A stretch of 64,000 nt of DNA from Nymphaea colorata (taxonomy: Eukaryota > Streptophyta > Magnoliopsida > Nymphaeales > Nymphaeaceae). This document shows, one piece after another, positions 1 to 13,294 of the stretch. The position numbers and the translations under genes were made by a program. The stretch spans positions 32,213,706-32,277,705 of the forward strand of contig NC_045139.1 of the NCBI RefSeq assembly GCF_008831285.2, given 5' to 3'. Numbering within the stretch: the stretch's first letter is position 1; the number at the start of each line of letters is the position of its first letter. The notes under the pieces are model-generated. The model was not told the origin of the DNA. It did no database searches and was given only the letters and a program-made list of their open reading frames with translations.

Positions 1-559
1 CCGCGAATCGGTTAAGATATTCATAGAAAACAATAAAAAATATTTAAAATAATTGAAATAACATAATTATTAAAACACCTTTAAATTAAAAATCTATAAA
101 TTTGTACTCTTAAATCAGCCACAAAAATTGTTGCTAACATTGCTTTCACACTTTCTTTAAACGGCAGCTGATTAAAGGACTGGTTTAAGTTGACCTTACT
201 TTGAATAACTTTTTCATGGGAAAGCCATATACTAATTTTTTAATATTTAATATTCAAAACTTTCATTTTTAATAAATATTTATATTTACTACTTTTTTTA
301 TTTACTTAGGGAAACCACTTACATAGGGAGAGATTTTATTGGTTGCCAAGAGCATAAAACCCTCGAGACTATCTCCATTTTCTCCATTTTAGAAGGTTTA
401 TATTTTTGCTAGAACCAAATATCTGGGGGTAGAGGTAAAAATTTGACTGAATAGTTTCAAAATTTTAAGAAGAAATATGATTTTTCAAACTTTTTATGTG
501 GGCTAAATTAAAATTTTTAAAATTTAAAAGCAAAATTTTATTTATTTACTTATAAATAC

Positions 560-625
560 CACACATATTTGAATCAGTGACCGGCCTCCTACCAGTAACT
601 CGCCCAACCAATTACACCACACTCT
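560..625 (-). mobile_element. tRNA-like SINE head (pol III box A and box B)
   Basis: On the minus strand a box A-like word (GGTGTAATTGGTTGG, complement of 604-618) is followed about 30 bases later by a box B-like word (TGATTCAAATA, complement of 566-576). This is the spacing of the internal pol III promoter of tRNAs and plant tRNA-derived SINEs. The stretch does not fold into a complete tRNA that I can defend, so a SINE head is more likely than a tRNA gene. Element ends and target duplication were not found. Confidence 0.45.
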
Positions 626-2247
626 TTGGGTCTTGCATTTTTTAATAATTTTTTGAAGATTTCTAACATTTTGTTCCATAATAAAAAAATCTGCCAAATT
701 AGATTTTAAACCATACATATTCTTGGAAGGAATGGAAGATTTATTAAACCACACATATTCTTGGAAAGGACGACGGATGAATTAAACCGTCAGGAAAAAG
801 TCCTCCTCCTCACGGTGGTCTCTGGTGGCTGAGAGCTCACAAGACAAATCTGCTGTCCTTTCATTCTCCTTTCCTCCAAATGAAACGTGATCACAAGAGA
901 GAAGCAAACAAATTTTTTTTTTATTTTTCTTTTAAATGTTGAAATTTAAATGCAAATGTCCAATCTAGTCGGAAGCGCTTAGTTGTGATTGATGAATACG
1001 CGGCAAACATTTTGGACCCTGAGGATGGGAGAGGCTGCAGCCGCCACTCAGGCGGTGAGATTAGTCTCCCGCTCACCCGAATATATGGCAAACATTTGTC
1101 GAGCGTACTTGAATCAACCAATTCAAATCGAATATCATTCCTTTTTATTCGATAAGAGACGGGTGCCACGTCGACATGTGGAACTTTTTTCTTCCTTATT
1201 TTTTGCTTCAATTTTTTTATATTGATTTATTTTTATATAAAAATTTTTAATTTCTAATTTGATTTAAATTTGAGACAGATTTATGAAATACTTACAAAGT
1301 GTCTTTTTATTAAAAAAAGTAATGCACCTTTACTTTTTCATTTTGATTAAAAATTTTGATTTGAAAAACTAATTTGAAAATGTTGAACACTTGGGAATGA
1401 ATTCATCAGAAGTTGCTTAGAAGCGATTTTTTTTGGATTTTGAAAACTAAAAGAAAGTGAAAGAAGCAAAATACTGGGAATTCAAGCATTATCAAGACAT
1501 TCTGGTCATTATCCTCCAAGTACAAGGGCACGGTCGTCTATTGGGAAATGTGAGGCCGGTAACGGATACGAGATGCACAGGCAACGGCGGCACATCACAT
1601 GTGTGGTGAAACGGCGGATATCGTTTTCCGTTGTCCTTTTGCGACGGGGAGGGGGACCGCCTCTATTTTTCACCACGAATGGAATACATGACCGTTAAGA
1701 TTTTTCCCTTCCGCACCCTCATTTCTCTTTCAAGCCATCTGTCGGTCTTTGGCCATTTCTCACACCAGACGATTCTTGAGTATTGGCGCCGTATCGGTTT
1801 GTTCACCGATACATCATGTTCATGTATACCAACTCGTATCAACCCGGTACACTTTGATACGATGCGGTATTAAGTATTAACAACACAGATGTGGATATAT
1901 ATATATATGTGTGTGTATGATTTTTTGTTTTTTTTTGTTTACAATCAAACATTGCTGATATGATGTTAAGAATAGATTGATGCAAAATATATATTAATTT
2001 GATCTTTTTTGGACTTTAATAGCATTTTTTGATAAACAAAAATAAATGGCTTTTATTGCATCAACATTTCAATGATTAAAAAAATCCATACATTTTATAA
2101 AAACAACTTGAACTTCAAAGCATGTTTTATATCAACATAGTCTTTTATAAATATATAAAAATGTTTATATTTTTATATAAAATAATTTTTTAACAACAAT
2201 TAAGGTCTACTTTTTGTTCCTGACCTAATGGTCTCGTGTGTGTGCGC

Positions 2248-2283
<36 letters not shown>

Positions 2284-3660
2284 ATATAAGGAGTTACTTT
2301 CGGAATTCTATTGTCAAAACTTTTTGAAATATATACAGCAAAAAAAATCACAAAGCAATTAGACATCACAATTAATGTTGTAGGTGAGTCCTAAAAGACA
2401 TAAAATATGGATGATTTGTGGTCCTCTTAATAGTAACATATTTTTAAATTTTAATGACCTTTCCATGGCCGGCTTGTAATTAATCATAAAGAATCATATG
2501 GCTAGAAATTGTTTAACAATTAATTAATACTATTGATAGGGTAATATCACTAAAATTAAAATCAACGAGCAGCTTTAAGTTTTTTTCTTTCTTTCTTTTT
2601 TCGAATTTCCATTTTTTTCCGCATTGAGTGCTTACAGGATGTCAATTGAATGCCTCAAACATTTCGAATAACTTGTGCTTGAAAAAACTTTGTGTTTTTC
2701 CTAAAACAAATTCAAGCATTTTTGTGGTGTCGGGTTTTCAAAATGGCTATATATATATATATCGAGAGTCTAATTTAAGTTGACGAAATATCAATCACTA
2801 TTTTGTTCTTCTTTTTTTAACCGTTCATCGTGTTAGATCGTACAATGCAGATTAAATGACTTGGTGACTCTAAAAAACCGAAGTTGATATTCAAACAAGT
2901 TCCTATGTAAAAAGGAATTAAAACAAGATCGGAGTCTATCAAACACACCTTAAAATTTAATTGGGAAACAGTGATAACAAATATGTAAATTCATGGCTAT
3001 AACAAATTTTGGCAAGTTAGAGGGATACCTGTCCCTTGGCTTATATATGGTTATGCTATTATTTCGGATACATATAGAAGACATAATTAATGAAATATTT
3101 TACACAATCTTTTCGACCTATAAAATCTTACATGCACATAAGAATATACGACTTTTATGTTAACTCATAAGTATCCAATTAAGAAGATTGCACCAATGAA
3201 TCTAGTTTTATGAAAAAAAAAAAAAACATTTTAAATACCCAAAAGTCTCAATCTTATTCATTACGGCATTGCGAATTCACTAAGATACTTTGCCTTGCAA
3301 GATTTGATCTAATTTTATATGATATAAATACAAGGGTTAAAAGTCTGATGTTTGAATCTCCTTGTCACCTTTATGTTCTTGTGTGTTATTTTTCGAATTC
3401 TAAATGATGCTACTACAACACCTAAATTGAAGGATGTACTATAGGTCGATGTAAGCTTAAAAATAATATGCAAAAAAATAAAGGTTTTATGTCTAATTTT
3501 GTTTTCTTGAAGTAAATATTTTAAAAACATAAATGCTAAGCCTTTCAACTGCCCAATTTATAAAATAAAAAATATCATGTTTAATATGAACTATAAGCAA
3601 ATTTAGACAATGTAAATGGTCGTAGATAACGAATAAATGCAGATAAAAGCTAAGAGAGAG

Positions 3661-3745
3661 AGAGAACCGATAAAATGGAAATTCATAGCAAAATTTAAAG
3701 AGAAGAAGTACCCTAAATACAAGAACAAAGAGCAAAAACAAAAAT
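3661..3745. repeat. Dispersed repeat next to a GA tract, copy 1
   Basis: A GA-rich tract is followed by 'cgataaaatgg', an AT-rich middle, then 'ccctaaatacaagaac'. The same order of words recurs at 8654-8735 and 56790-56845. Read on the minus strand, the layout (a conserved tail ending in a CT-rich microsatellite) resembles the 3' end of a non-LTR retroelement. That reading is an inference, since no reverse transcriptase lies beside it. This copy is the most diverged of the three. Confidence 0.5.
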
Positions 3746-5240
3746 AAGAGAGAGAGAAAGAGAGAGAGGAATTTACATAATTAGAAATAAAAATGAAAAA
3801 AAAAACTAAGAATGAGGTCGAAATTATTATCACTATTATTTATTTATTTATTTATTTGTGCAGGGTAAATGTCACGTCAGATGGCTTTCTCGTAGGCACG
3901 GCTGATTCGCTTGCGGACGAATCAGACAAAGAAGGCCATCTTGTAAACATCACCGCGTATCGGTGATACGGCAGTTTTGATTCTCAAACTGAGACGCATT
4001 GGAATATCGGTCGCGATGCATTGGCGCGTATCGATCGACACCAATGGCATAAAAAACGGGATTACCTTTTAGTTCTGTGGATTTAACAACTAAAGTTGTT
4101 TTTAACGAACCGAACCGAGACGGTACTGGGCAACACTTACAAGGACGATACGCCCTCAAAATATTCTGCTGCTCGAGAAAAAAAAAGGAAAAAAAAAGCA
4201 GAAAATTTTAAAAATAAAAACAAAAGAGAAAATGGGCATGCAGCTATTTATTTATTTTTTTAATCCATTATTAAAAGAGATTGGATTTACCGGAAGACAA
4301 AAATTAAGGGAGAGAATGAACGACGCTTGCGGTACCGTACAGCATTCTAACTTCAGCGTAATACAATATCATTTACCGTTAGGTTTGCACGCTGACCCTT
4401 GTCCTAATCAAACACATCAACTATTTCAAACATATATATCTAGAGAGAGAAACAAAGCTACATATTAAAGCAAATTAGGCCAATTAAAAAAATTATTTGT
4501 TCCTGTAATTGCTTTTTTCATTTTTGTAACAATTTATTTTTTATTTCTTTATACTAATTAGTATTTTACCAAAAATTTTAAAAAATCACATATATATATA
4601 TATAAAAGAGAAAAAAAGCAAAATATAGCCGTTGGATGGTTTGTTGTAGTTGGTGCCAAGGTATCACTCACGTGGATGCCTTGTAAACGGGGCCTTTCAT
4701 TCTCTTTTTCTTTTTTCCAGTCTAGTGAGAGAAAGAAATCGAGATATTTTCACGTTTTTAGAGGAAGAGAGAGACCAGCTCCTGTCTTTTTTTCTATTTT
4801 TCTGGACCTTATTTCATTGCCACTCCTTCTCTTACAAGTCATTTCTGATTTCCCTGTTTTATATTTTGAAATTCTGGAATTTTACTTTTTCTTTTTAAAC
4901 ATATTAAGCAAAAAATAGCACTTTCACCTTTATTTCTCGAACTAAACCACTCATTTATAGCAATACTTATTTACATTTTAAATATTTTGCTTTCTCTCTC
5001 CTCCTTCACCCACGCTTCCATTTTCTCTTTCTCTCTCTAAAAAGGATTTAAAAAATCGAAATATCTGAAAAAAAAAGATAAATGAAAAAAGACGACCAGC
5101 TGCGCTGATAAAATCCCTCGCTGCACAGACGCAGAAGAAGCACGCGGACACACACACTCTCTCTCTACTCTCTCCTCCTCCAACGTTCTCCTCCTCTTCC
5201 TCGTCTTCCCCACCAGGCCGTCGTCTTTCGGAGACCGACG

Positions 5241-6500
5241 ATGACGAAGGACGTGGTTGCAGAGCCGGAGCCGCACCACCATGGGAAGGACTACGTCGAC
5301 CCTCCCCCGGCTCCGCTCATCGACCCCGGCGAGCTCAAGCTCTGGTCCTTCTACCGTGCGGTCATCGCGGAGTTCGTCGCCACCATGCTCTTCCTCTACG
5401 TCACCATTGCCACCGTCATCGGCAACAACGCGACCACCGCGGCCAAACCTTGCGGAGGCGTCGGCACCCTCGGCGTGGCTTGGTCCTTCGGCGGCATGAT
5501 CTTCGTTCTCGTTTACTGCACCGCGGGCATCTCAGGTTCGCTCGCTCGTTCGTCGAGCCCGTTGGCTCGGGAATGGCGTTCACGGATGATTGCTTTCTGA
5601 TCTGATGATGGTTTTCTGCTTTGTGGTGTTGGCAGGAGGGCACATAAACCCCGCGGTAACGTTCGGGCTGTTCCTGGCGAGGAAGGTGTCGCTGGTGAGG
5701 GCGGTGGCGTACATGGTGGCTCAGTGCCTCGGGGCCATCTGCGGTGTCGCCCTTGTGAAGGGATTGACTGGTTCCTTGTACAAGCTCAACGGCGGCGGGG
5801 CGAACATAGTTAGCGCCGGCTTCACCAAGGGCACCGGCTTCGCAGCGGAGTTACTTGGTACCTTCTTCCTCGTCTACACCGTCTTCTCCGCTACTGACCC
5901 CAAAAGAAACGCCCGTGACTCCCACGTGCCTGTACGTAGCTCTCACCCTTCCTGTCTCTCTCTTTCTAGCTATCAAGTCTGATTTTCTGCTGTGCAGGTC
6001 CTGGCGCCATTGCCAATCGGCTTTGCAGTGTTTATGGTTCATATCGCCACCATCCCCATCACCGGAACGGGCATCAACCCGGCCAGGAGCCTCGGCGCTG
6101 CTGTTATCTACGACAACGAAAAGATTTGGAACGAGCATGTAAGTTTCAGAGCTTTTTCTGGACTTTTTTCTGCTTTCTTATACAAAAATGTGAATTACAA
6201 GAACGTATTTTGCACTGTTTTTTGTTGGAACCATTTGCTGTTTCTTGGTTGTTGATGTTTCAGAGATTTTGAGGACTTGGTTTCTTGCTTTTTAGTACAA
6301 GAATATGCAGTATTATGGACTGAATGAACATATTTGATCATGTTTTTGAATCATTTGCTGTTTTTTGGCAGTGGATATTCTGGGTTGGCCCATTCGCCGG
6401 AGCGGCTGCAGCAGCTGCGTACCATCAATACGTGCTGAGAGCGGCAGCGGCCAAGGCCTTGGGCTCCTTCCGCAGCGGCGGCGGCGGCCGCCACATTTAA
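5241..6500 (+). CDS. Plasma-membrane aquaporin, PIP2 type
   Basis: Water channel of the major intrinsic protein family, acting as a tetramer in the plasma membrane. Four exons: 5241-5535, 5636-5931, 5998-6138 and 6372-6500, giving 286 residues, normal for PIP2. Both NPA boxes are present (GHINPAV, residues 101-107; GTGINPARS, 221-228). The aromatic/arginine filter reads F83, H212, T221 and R227, the water-selective PIP set. The gating residues known from spinach PIP2;1 are kept: loop B serine (RKVSL, S117), loop D histidine (RDSHVP, H195) and C-terminal serines in GSFRS (276 and 279). The N terminus is long with a KDY-DPPPAP motif. Oddity: residues 4-6 are DVV, so the di-acidic D-x-E export signal common in PIP2 proteins is not in its usual place. 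The start is the first ATG after a CT-rich leader. Confidence 0.97.
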
Positions 6501-8549
6501 AAGCCTCTTTATTATACAGCAGGAGGGCTTCACACTGAGCCATTTGCTATTGATTTTTTTTTCACATATACACCGCTCCTGCTTCTCCTTCTTTATTGGG
6601 TTGTTGTTAATTATTGTCCTTGTATGATTTTAGCGTGGTTCCCTGTCTTACTGGAGTGTTCATGAAGACAGTTTGCGAATAGTTTTGTTTCTAATCATTC
6701 TCTGTACTCTTGTGTGCTGTCATCTTTCTGTATCATGTATTCTTTGGGACTATAATGCGTTTGGCAGCAGTAGACTCCTTTTCTTATGTTTCTTTTTAGC
6801 TTTCAACGAGCCTTCAAAGTTCAAAGAATCAAACATTTCGAGGGCCTTCTTTCCTCCGTTAGTCTGTCTGCAACCAACCACTCTCTCTCTCTCTCTCTCT
6901 CTTTTTCTCTCTCTCTCATGTGAGAGCTTGTCTTGTACCAATGGACCTGACTGTGTCCTAAAGCAGAGAGACCGAGAGTCTTCTTCCCTTGCCTCAGGTT
7001 TCACGTGATTCCCAGAACTGGCAATCCCCCCACCCCTTGCCTTATTGCAGCACTAAAGCAGGACTTTGCTTTTTAAGGCCTCTAGCCTCGATGGTCGAGC
7101 TCTAGCTCTCTACATGGGATTGATGACTCCTTTAGAGTGAAACAGTGAAAATAACTTTTTTTCTCTTTTTCTTTTGCAAATTGGCTTTTTATTTCCGGCT
7201 TCCACAGAAACTGTCAAAAGAGTAAAGAAGATGGCAGATCCATGTCTTTTTCTTTCCTGCAAAAAAATTTCCGTAAAAGTGAATGAAACAGAAACTGTCT
7301 GTTTTTAACACACTACAGAACAAGCAACAAGCCAAAAGCATATGTGCGGTTGGAAGTGTCACTAATCTCTTTGATGGACCATTAAGTGCGCCACTGTTCG
7401 ATGAAATTTTCTTATGTAAGAAACCAACAGATCTTTAGAAAGATGGTATAACAGAGTGTTGTAAAAATATTGAACATTGGATTATAATTATATTATGAGT
7501 GTCTATGAGCGGAAGTGTGAGAAGAATAAATGCTAAAAAGAGAAGATGGCGAAAAATGTGATTTGGACAAAGCTTTTTGACTGATAGTTTGTAACTGCTT
7601 TGAAGTTTGAACAACTACAGAAGAGAAAAATATTTGTTTTCCTGTTTTTTTCTTTACAATTAGGACGAAGTCATGCTGCTTCAGAGAGCTTAATGCAACC
7701 AGGAGGCAAACAGTTGCAAGCACGAAAATGGGTCTCACTGCTAGGTCTCTGTGGAAAGCTTAAGCAACAAAATGGCAGGATCAAGACCTGATTCATTCAC
7801 AATTCCCCTCTTACCATCTTCTGAAACATAGTGTCCACCGGTAAATTTTGATAAAGCGCATGTTCTGCCATGAAGATTTTTACCTTATCCTTTCTTAAAG
7901 TTACGGCTATGGAGTAGGGACAATCTGCAAACATGTGATCCCGTCTGCATATGATCGTTTCTTGCAGTGACACTTTCTACAAGTAAAAGAAAGAAAAAGG
8001 GAAAAAGTGTGTAAAATAACTGTAAAATCTTGCATTCACCCTGAAAAACTAGCTTTTTATCTTCTTTGGTTGAATAGTAGGTAAGCAACCCATTAACAAC
8101 CCACCATTCGAAAAAGACCTTAAGGTCCATTCATTTCCCCTAGTTGGCAGGTCTTCTTTTGTAACCTTTCAATACCATTAAATATTTTCACATAGATAAA
8201 CAAAAATGTTATATGCATTAAGTCAAAATGCCTATTAGAAACGCCATTTTACCCCAAAGCAGACAATGATTGAGATTTTAGAAGACAAGGTCGCAATGGT
8301 CTTTCTTTAGTTCTATAATCATAATCAGACCGATTATCATTAATTTAATACTAGTTCAGAAGACTCAAAAGAAGACGGGAAAATTCAGGAAGGTTAGGAC
8401 CTATTTTTAAGTAGTATGAAATAAAAAAAACTAGGAGTTGTTTTCCAGCATGATCTTAAAACGGGATTCTGTACCTTGGTATCACGGCTTTAGCCTGCGC
8501 ATGGGCTTCGAGAGGAAGGGCTGGCACTATAAGCATCTTTCTCAATATG

Positions 8550-8735
<186 letters not shown>

Positions 8736-11580
8736 AAACAGAAGCAGGAAGAAGAAATGTACAATACAATGCACAGAAAAATAAGAGAGAGAGGAAAAAC
8801 GGAGTGGCACAGTCACCCAGCCGCAGACGGACAGTAGCGCTTCAACCGAATGGCAAACTAGACATTCCCTTGCACAAGACGAGCCACAGAATCTGGCGAA
8901 GAGAAGGTTTGCGCTCCTTCCAAATATAGAGACAGAGAGAGAGACAGAGAGAAAGAGATGAGACAGAGAGATTGGTGTTAGAGTATTGATATCATGATTT
9001 CGTTTCAGATCATATAAGTTTGAGCAGTTGATGTTTGGCATCGAGCAATTTTTTTTGCACTTTAAAATGATGTGCTTCAGAAGTTCACTTAATCTCTCAC
9101 AGGGGTGGAGAAAGAAATTTTTTTCTATGAGACACTAAGCATATAGTTAACAAATTTTCAATTAACACAGGTCTTGTGGAGCTGTTTTATTTAGCTCGAC
9201 CTAGATCTGTACCTACGTCCTTGTCTTTCACCAAGTTTTTGAAACCATTTGCTTCACTTCCACAAGCATAAAACACTTTTTTCGGGTTTTACCAACATTA
9301 GGCTGAAATCCCAATGCCATGTGGGGTTTAAACAAGTTTGGCACCAAACAGTTTGAAAGAACCGAAATTCAAAATCTCAAAACCATAACTTAACAATTTA
9401 CATTGCTGCAGAAAATTTCTGATGAAGGCAAGTTTTCTGCAATGGGTTCGGTCTCAATATTTTAAGGTTTGTTTGACAGTTTAAACACTCTATGAATGTT
9501 TGTTGAATCCCCCTAAATATTGAAGCAGATTCATGAAACACTAACAAATGTTAGTGTTTTATTTGTCAAATGACCTTTAGGACTGTGGTGGAACTCTTAT
9601 GAGTATGTTAGTTTGCCTCAGTTTAACCTCATAGAAGGTGTTTCATAAGGAGTACACTATGTAATTAAAACACTATGGTTCATGATGATGCTTAGTTGAC
9701 GAATGTCCTGCCCTTTACCCATATCCCAACATAATGCTAGACTCTGGAGGAAGCGGAAAGAGGGAGGAGGGACTTTGACCGCTTCGAGATATACCCTAAA
9801 AAGAGCTACATGCTTGTTTCAAGATATATATGGTAATTATAGATGTTAACGTTGGACATATTGATACCATAGTTTTTGAAATCAAAATATAACAATTTTA
9901 GAAGCGAATGTACCAAGAAGACAATGTTCTTAGCAAACGCTCAATATTGGTTAGCACAAAGAATGATATCCAGTCTGCCTATATCATAGAGAAATTCCAA
10001 AACACTATGCTTCAGCGTTTTGCGCCGCCAACAAGCGGTATAGACTATTCTTAAAAGGTGTTTTTCATATTCTCGAATTCCAACTGATCTAAAATCTCTT
10101 TTTTGTGAGACCCACATCATAAACAAACACCATATTTTATTACCATATGGAAAAGAAGATTTGAGATCCTCACTGTATGGCCAAAACCTAAGATTTGAAA
10201 CAAGGAAGTGGGAACTTTTCGTAGATAAAAGATTTATATGATCTTAAATGACAGCAAATTTCAGATCCGAGGCCATCAAACCCCACCTAAGGGTATGGTT
10301 TCTCCTTATAATCATAATAAAAAAAGAAAAGAAAAACAAGTGTATAGAAAAAATCACCAATGCCAGCATTTGTAGAGGAAAATAGATCGAACTAGGCGCT
10401 CATTAAATAGGACTCAAAGTGCAGAAAGTGGGGGTACATGTGGAGTTTCCTAACCAATAGCTCTTTCGTCTCACCCTGCCCGTGCAGCCGGAGAAGGAGA
10501 GCATCAAGGCATAGATCAACCGCTACAGTGCACCTTCTTGTTTCTCCTTTGAAATGGTTTTGATAATACATTTGAAAGATGGCACAGTTCCTCACTGAAC
10601 AATCAGCTGCATTTACCAACTCCTGGGCGCTGCAAACACTCGTGGAAATAAATTTTTGTTTCGTGTCGGTCGTGATTGTGAGAAAAAGATATTCCTAGCG
10701 TCAATTGGCACGAACTTTTATGCGAGACTGCTGCAGGGATCTAACAAAGTTCTATAATTTCATGGCGCAAACTTTCAAGTAAACTTCTCCTATGTATCAT
10801 CATCAGCGACCAATAGGGGACAGAACATAAAAACACACATAAAAGAAAACGAGGTTCCAGACTGAACAATCTATGAAGAGGTGACATTTAGACGAGACAT
10901 CTCTATGTATAGAAAATGAAGAATAATTGCTCCAAGTAAATTGAAAGGTCAAGGCCAGAAAATTGGTTTCAATTATTAGTTCATCAAAGTTCAACAATAA
11001 AAAAATCAGTCCTACGGTTAAAGTGATTGTATGTAGGTTCTATATGTATATGCCTGAGCTCTTTTTCCCTGCACAAGAATGAAAGGTATTAGGAGTTGAG
11101 GGATGTAGTGATCAAATGATAGACATCCCTGCCTCCCAAAGGAATCTCTGTTTATTCTACTCTTCCAGGAAACTTCCAAACTCTTGTTGGAAAACGCCTC
11201 TAACAATCACCAAAAATCTTTTCTGATAAAGTGAAACCAAAAAGAAAGAAAAGAAAGAAGCAGCATGAGTTTTGTTGGAAGCCACTGGCGCACAAAAACT
11301 CCAACCTGCAAACACCAACAGAATTAAACTATACATCCTAAACGCAGTCATTATGTACCTAAATCAGCTGTGATTCTCCTTGCCAACTTCTCTTTTTTTA
11401 CCTTTTCTTATGCCCTTTCTCTTTTCATGTGGGATTTACCAACCTAGTTTTATAATAGTCAAGTAAGCTAATGCAAAGCCAAGATTTTCACCACCCACCG
11501 TCTACTGTTGCCTCTGCAAGCAGTACGAGTTGCTCTTCTCTTCGATGTTGCATACCCTCACTTTAACACATTAACAATGC

Positions 11581-13226
11581 CTACACACTTGAACTACAAT
11601 GAGCAATGTCCTGCCCCATCATCTCTCTGTTAAGTGGTTGGCTGCTCAACTCTGTGGATGATGATCTACTCAGTGCCTCATTACGAGCTTCTATGAGAGG
11701 ATATCTTGCCTCACTTTGCTGTACTGGACCCTCCAGTCCAACTCCTCTCATTCGTGAGACCAAATCATCAGGACCTGAAACAGCAGTTGGCCCTTCTTTG
11801 GAAGTTGAAGTCACGTCGGGCAAAAGCCAAGTCCCCCAATCATTGCGTCTTCTTATTTTGTCGCCCTACAATGCAGATCAATTACAACTAAAAAACCTCT
11901 GGTATTGTAGCTTTGAAGTTTAATTTTTCTCAATAATCTCATTTATATATCAAATAAGGCAAAAAGCTCAAAATATTAAAGATATTGTAATAAATATAGA
12001 GAAATTCCAAGAAAAAAAAAATTAAGAAATTTATGGAAAAAAGTAGTAAAACGAAAAATCTGTTCAGTAAGCAAATAAACAAGAGTTCAGAATAATATTG
12101 CGATAAAAGATGACATTATTAGGATACAGTCACAAGATATTTCCTGCATTTTCAATATGCCGTGGATGCTATTTTAAAATTGTTTTCCTTACCCTCACCC
12201 ACCATAGTGATACTTTCAGAACAATGCCCAGACATGTAACCATGTGGACCATGGGAAGCATACCTGTACTTCTACAACAGATGATCCTCTCAGAGAATCC
12301 AGTATGAATGGAATGCTGTTTGTCAACTGCTTAACCTGCAAAAGACGTGCCGATGGGATCTTTTCTTTCTCTAGACAAATGGATATTTAATATTGCTGGA
12401 AAATGCTATTTCATGGAATTTCGAGCAAAGAAAACATGCAGGAGGCTCAGGTAGACTGGAGTCATCTTTCAGATGGATCACCATGCATGACACATTAACG
12501 CCCAAATTACAAAACTGTTCATTACTAACAAAACCAAGCCATCCTAATTCCCAAGCAACATTATCCCAGCCAAAAATGCTCATGTAGATCCATCCAATAT
12601 GGAAATGCAAAAAAATACAAGGCCCAATAATCAACTTGATGATATGTAATTAACATGCAAAAGCATGCTTCTTTGACATAGTCAAATGACATGCTTATTG
12701 AAAAGAACCACTAAAATATATGAAATCATGCCCACTCATATATAAGTCACATGGGTACTTCAATAAGGTCCATGTACCTTAGTCGTCATACCCATACCCA
12801 AAATGGGTACTTGGGCATACTTGGGTACCTATAGATCCAAACTGCTTAATTTTACTTTGATTTAATTTTTTTCACCTTACTTTTTATTCTATTCTTTGGA
12901 TGTGAAAATTTGATTGATGTTCATATTTGACTAGGGGGCTGCTCTATTATCCATACGTTTAAAGTTTTTCATTGGTTTTTTAAACACGCTGCTGCAAGAG
13001 CCGTTGATATATACTTTCTATGTTATTTATTTGTTTATGTTGATGTATATTCTTTATTTTTATACATATTTTTCAAGTATTTCTTATTGTTTTTTTATAT
13101 ATATATATATATATATAGCCACAATTCCGCACCCAAGTTTTTTTAAAATGGTCAGTAATTGTACCCACACCGACACCCGTACCTGTACCTATGTGACATA
13201 AATATATATATATATATTCCCCCCCA

Positions 13227-13294
<68 letters not shown>

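Larger units (their letters stand above)
1..5240. other. AT-rich intergenic region left of the aquaporin gene
   Basis: I see no supportable protein gene in these 5.2 kb. It holds AT-rich DNA, short TA microsatellites (about 1894-1908, 2252-2277 and 4590-4603), a tRNA-like SINE head near 560-625, a repeat copy at 3661-3745, and two patches rich in 'gtatcgg/cgatac' words (about 1783-1870 and 3950-4050) that look like repeat remnants. The last 80 bases before the aquaporin start codon are very rich in C and T, as is common in plant core promoters and 5' leaders. No clear TATA box was found; 'gataaaat' near 5106 is weak. Confidence 0.6.

Noticed and set aside
11157-11351. 64-codon minus-strand frame with signal-like start
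   Set aside because: A possible secreted peptide, but it lies in the likely LARP1 3' flank and has no conserved motif.
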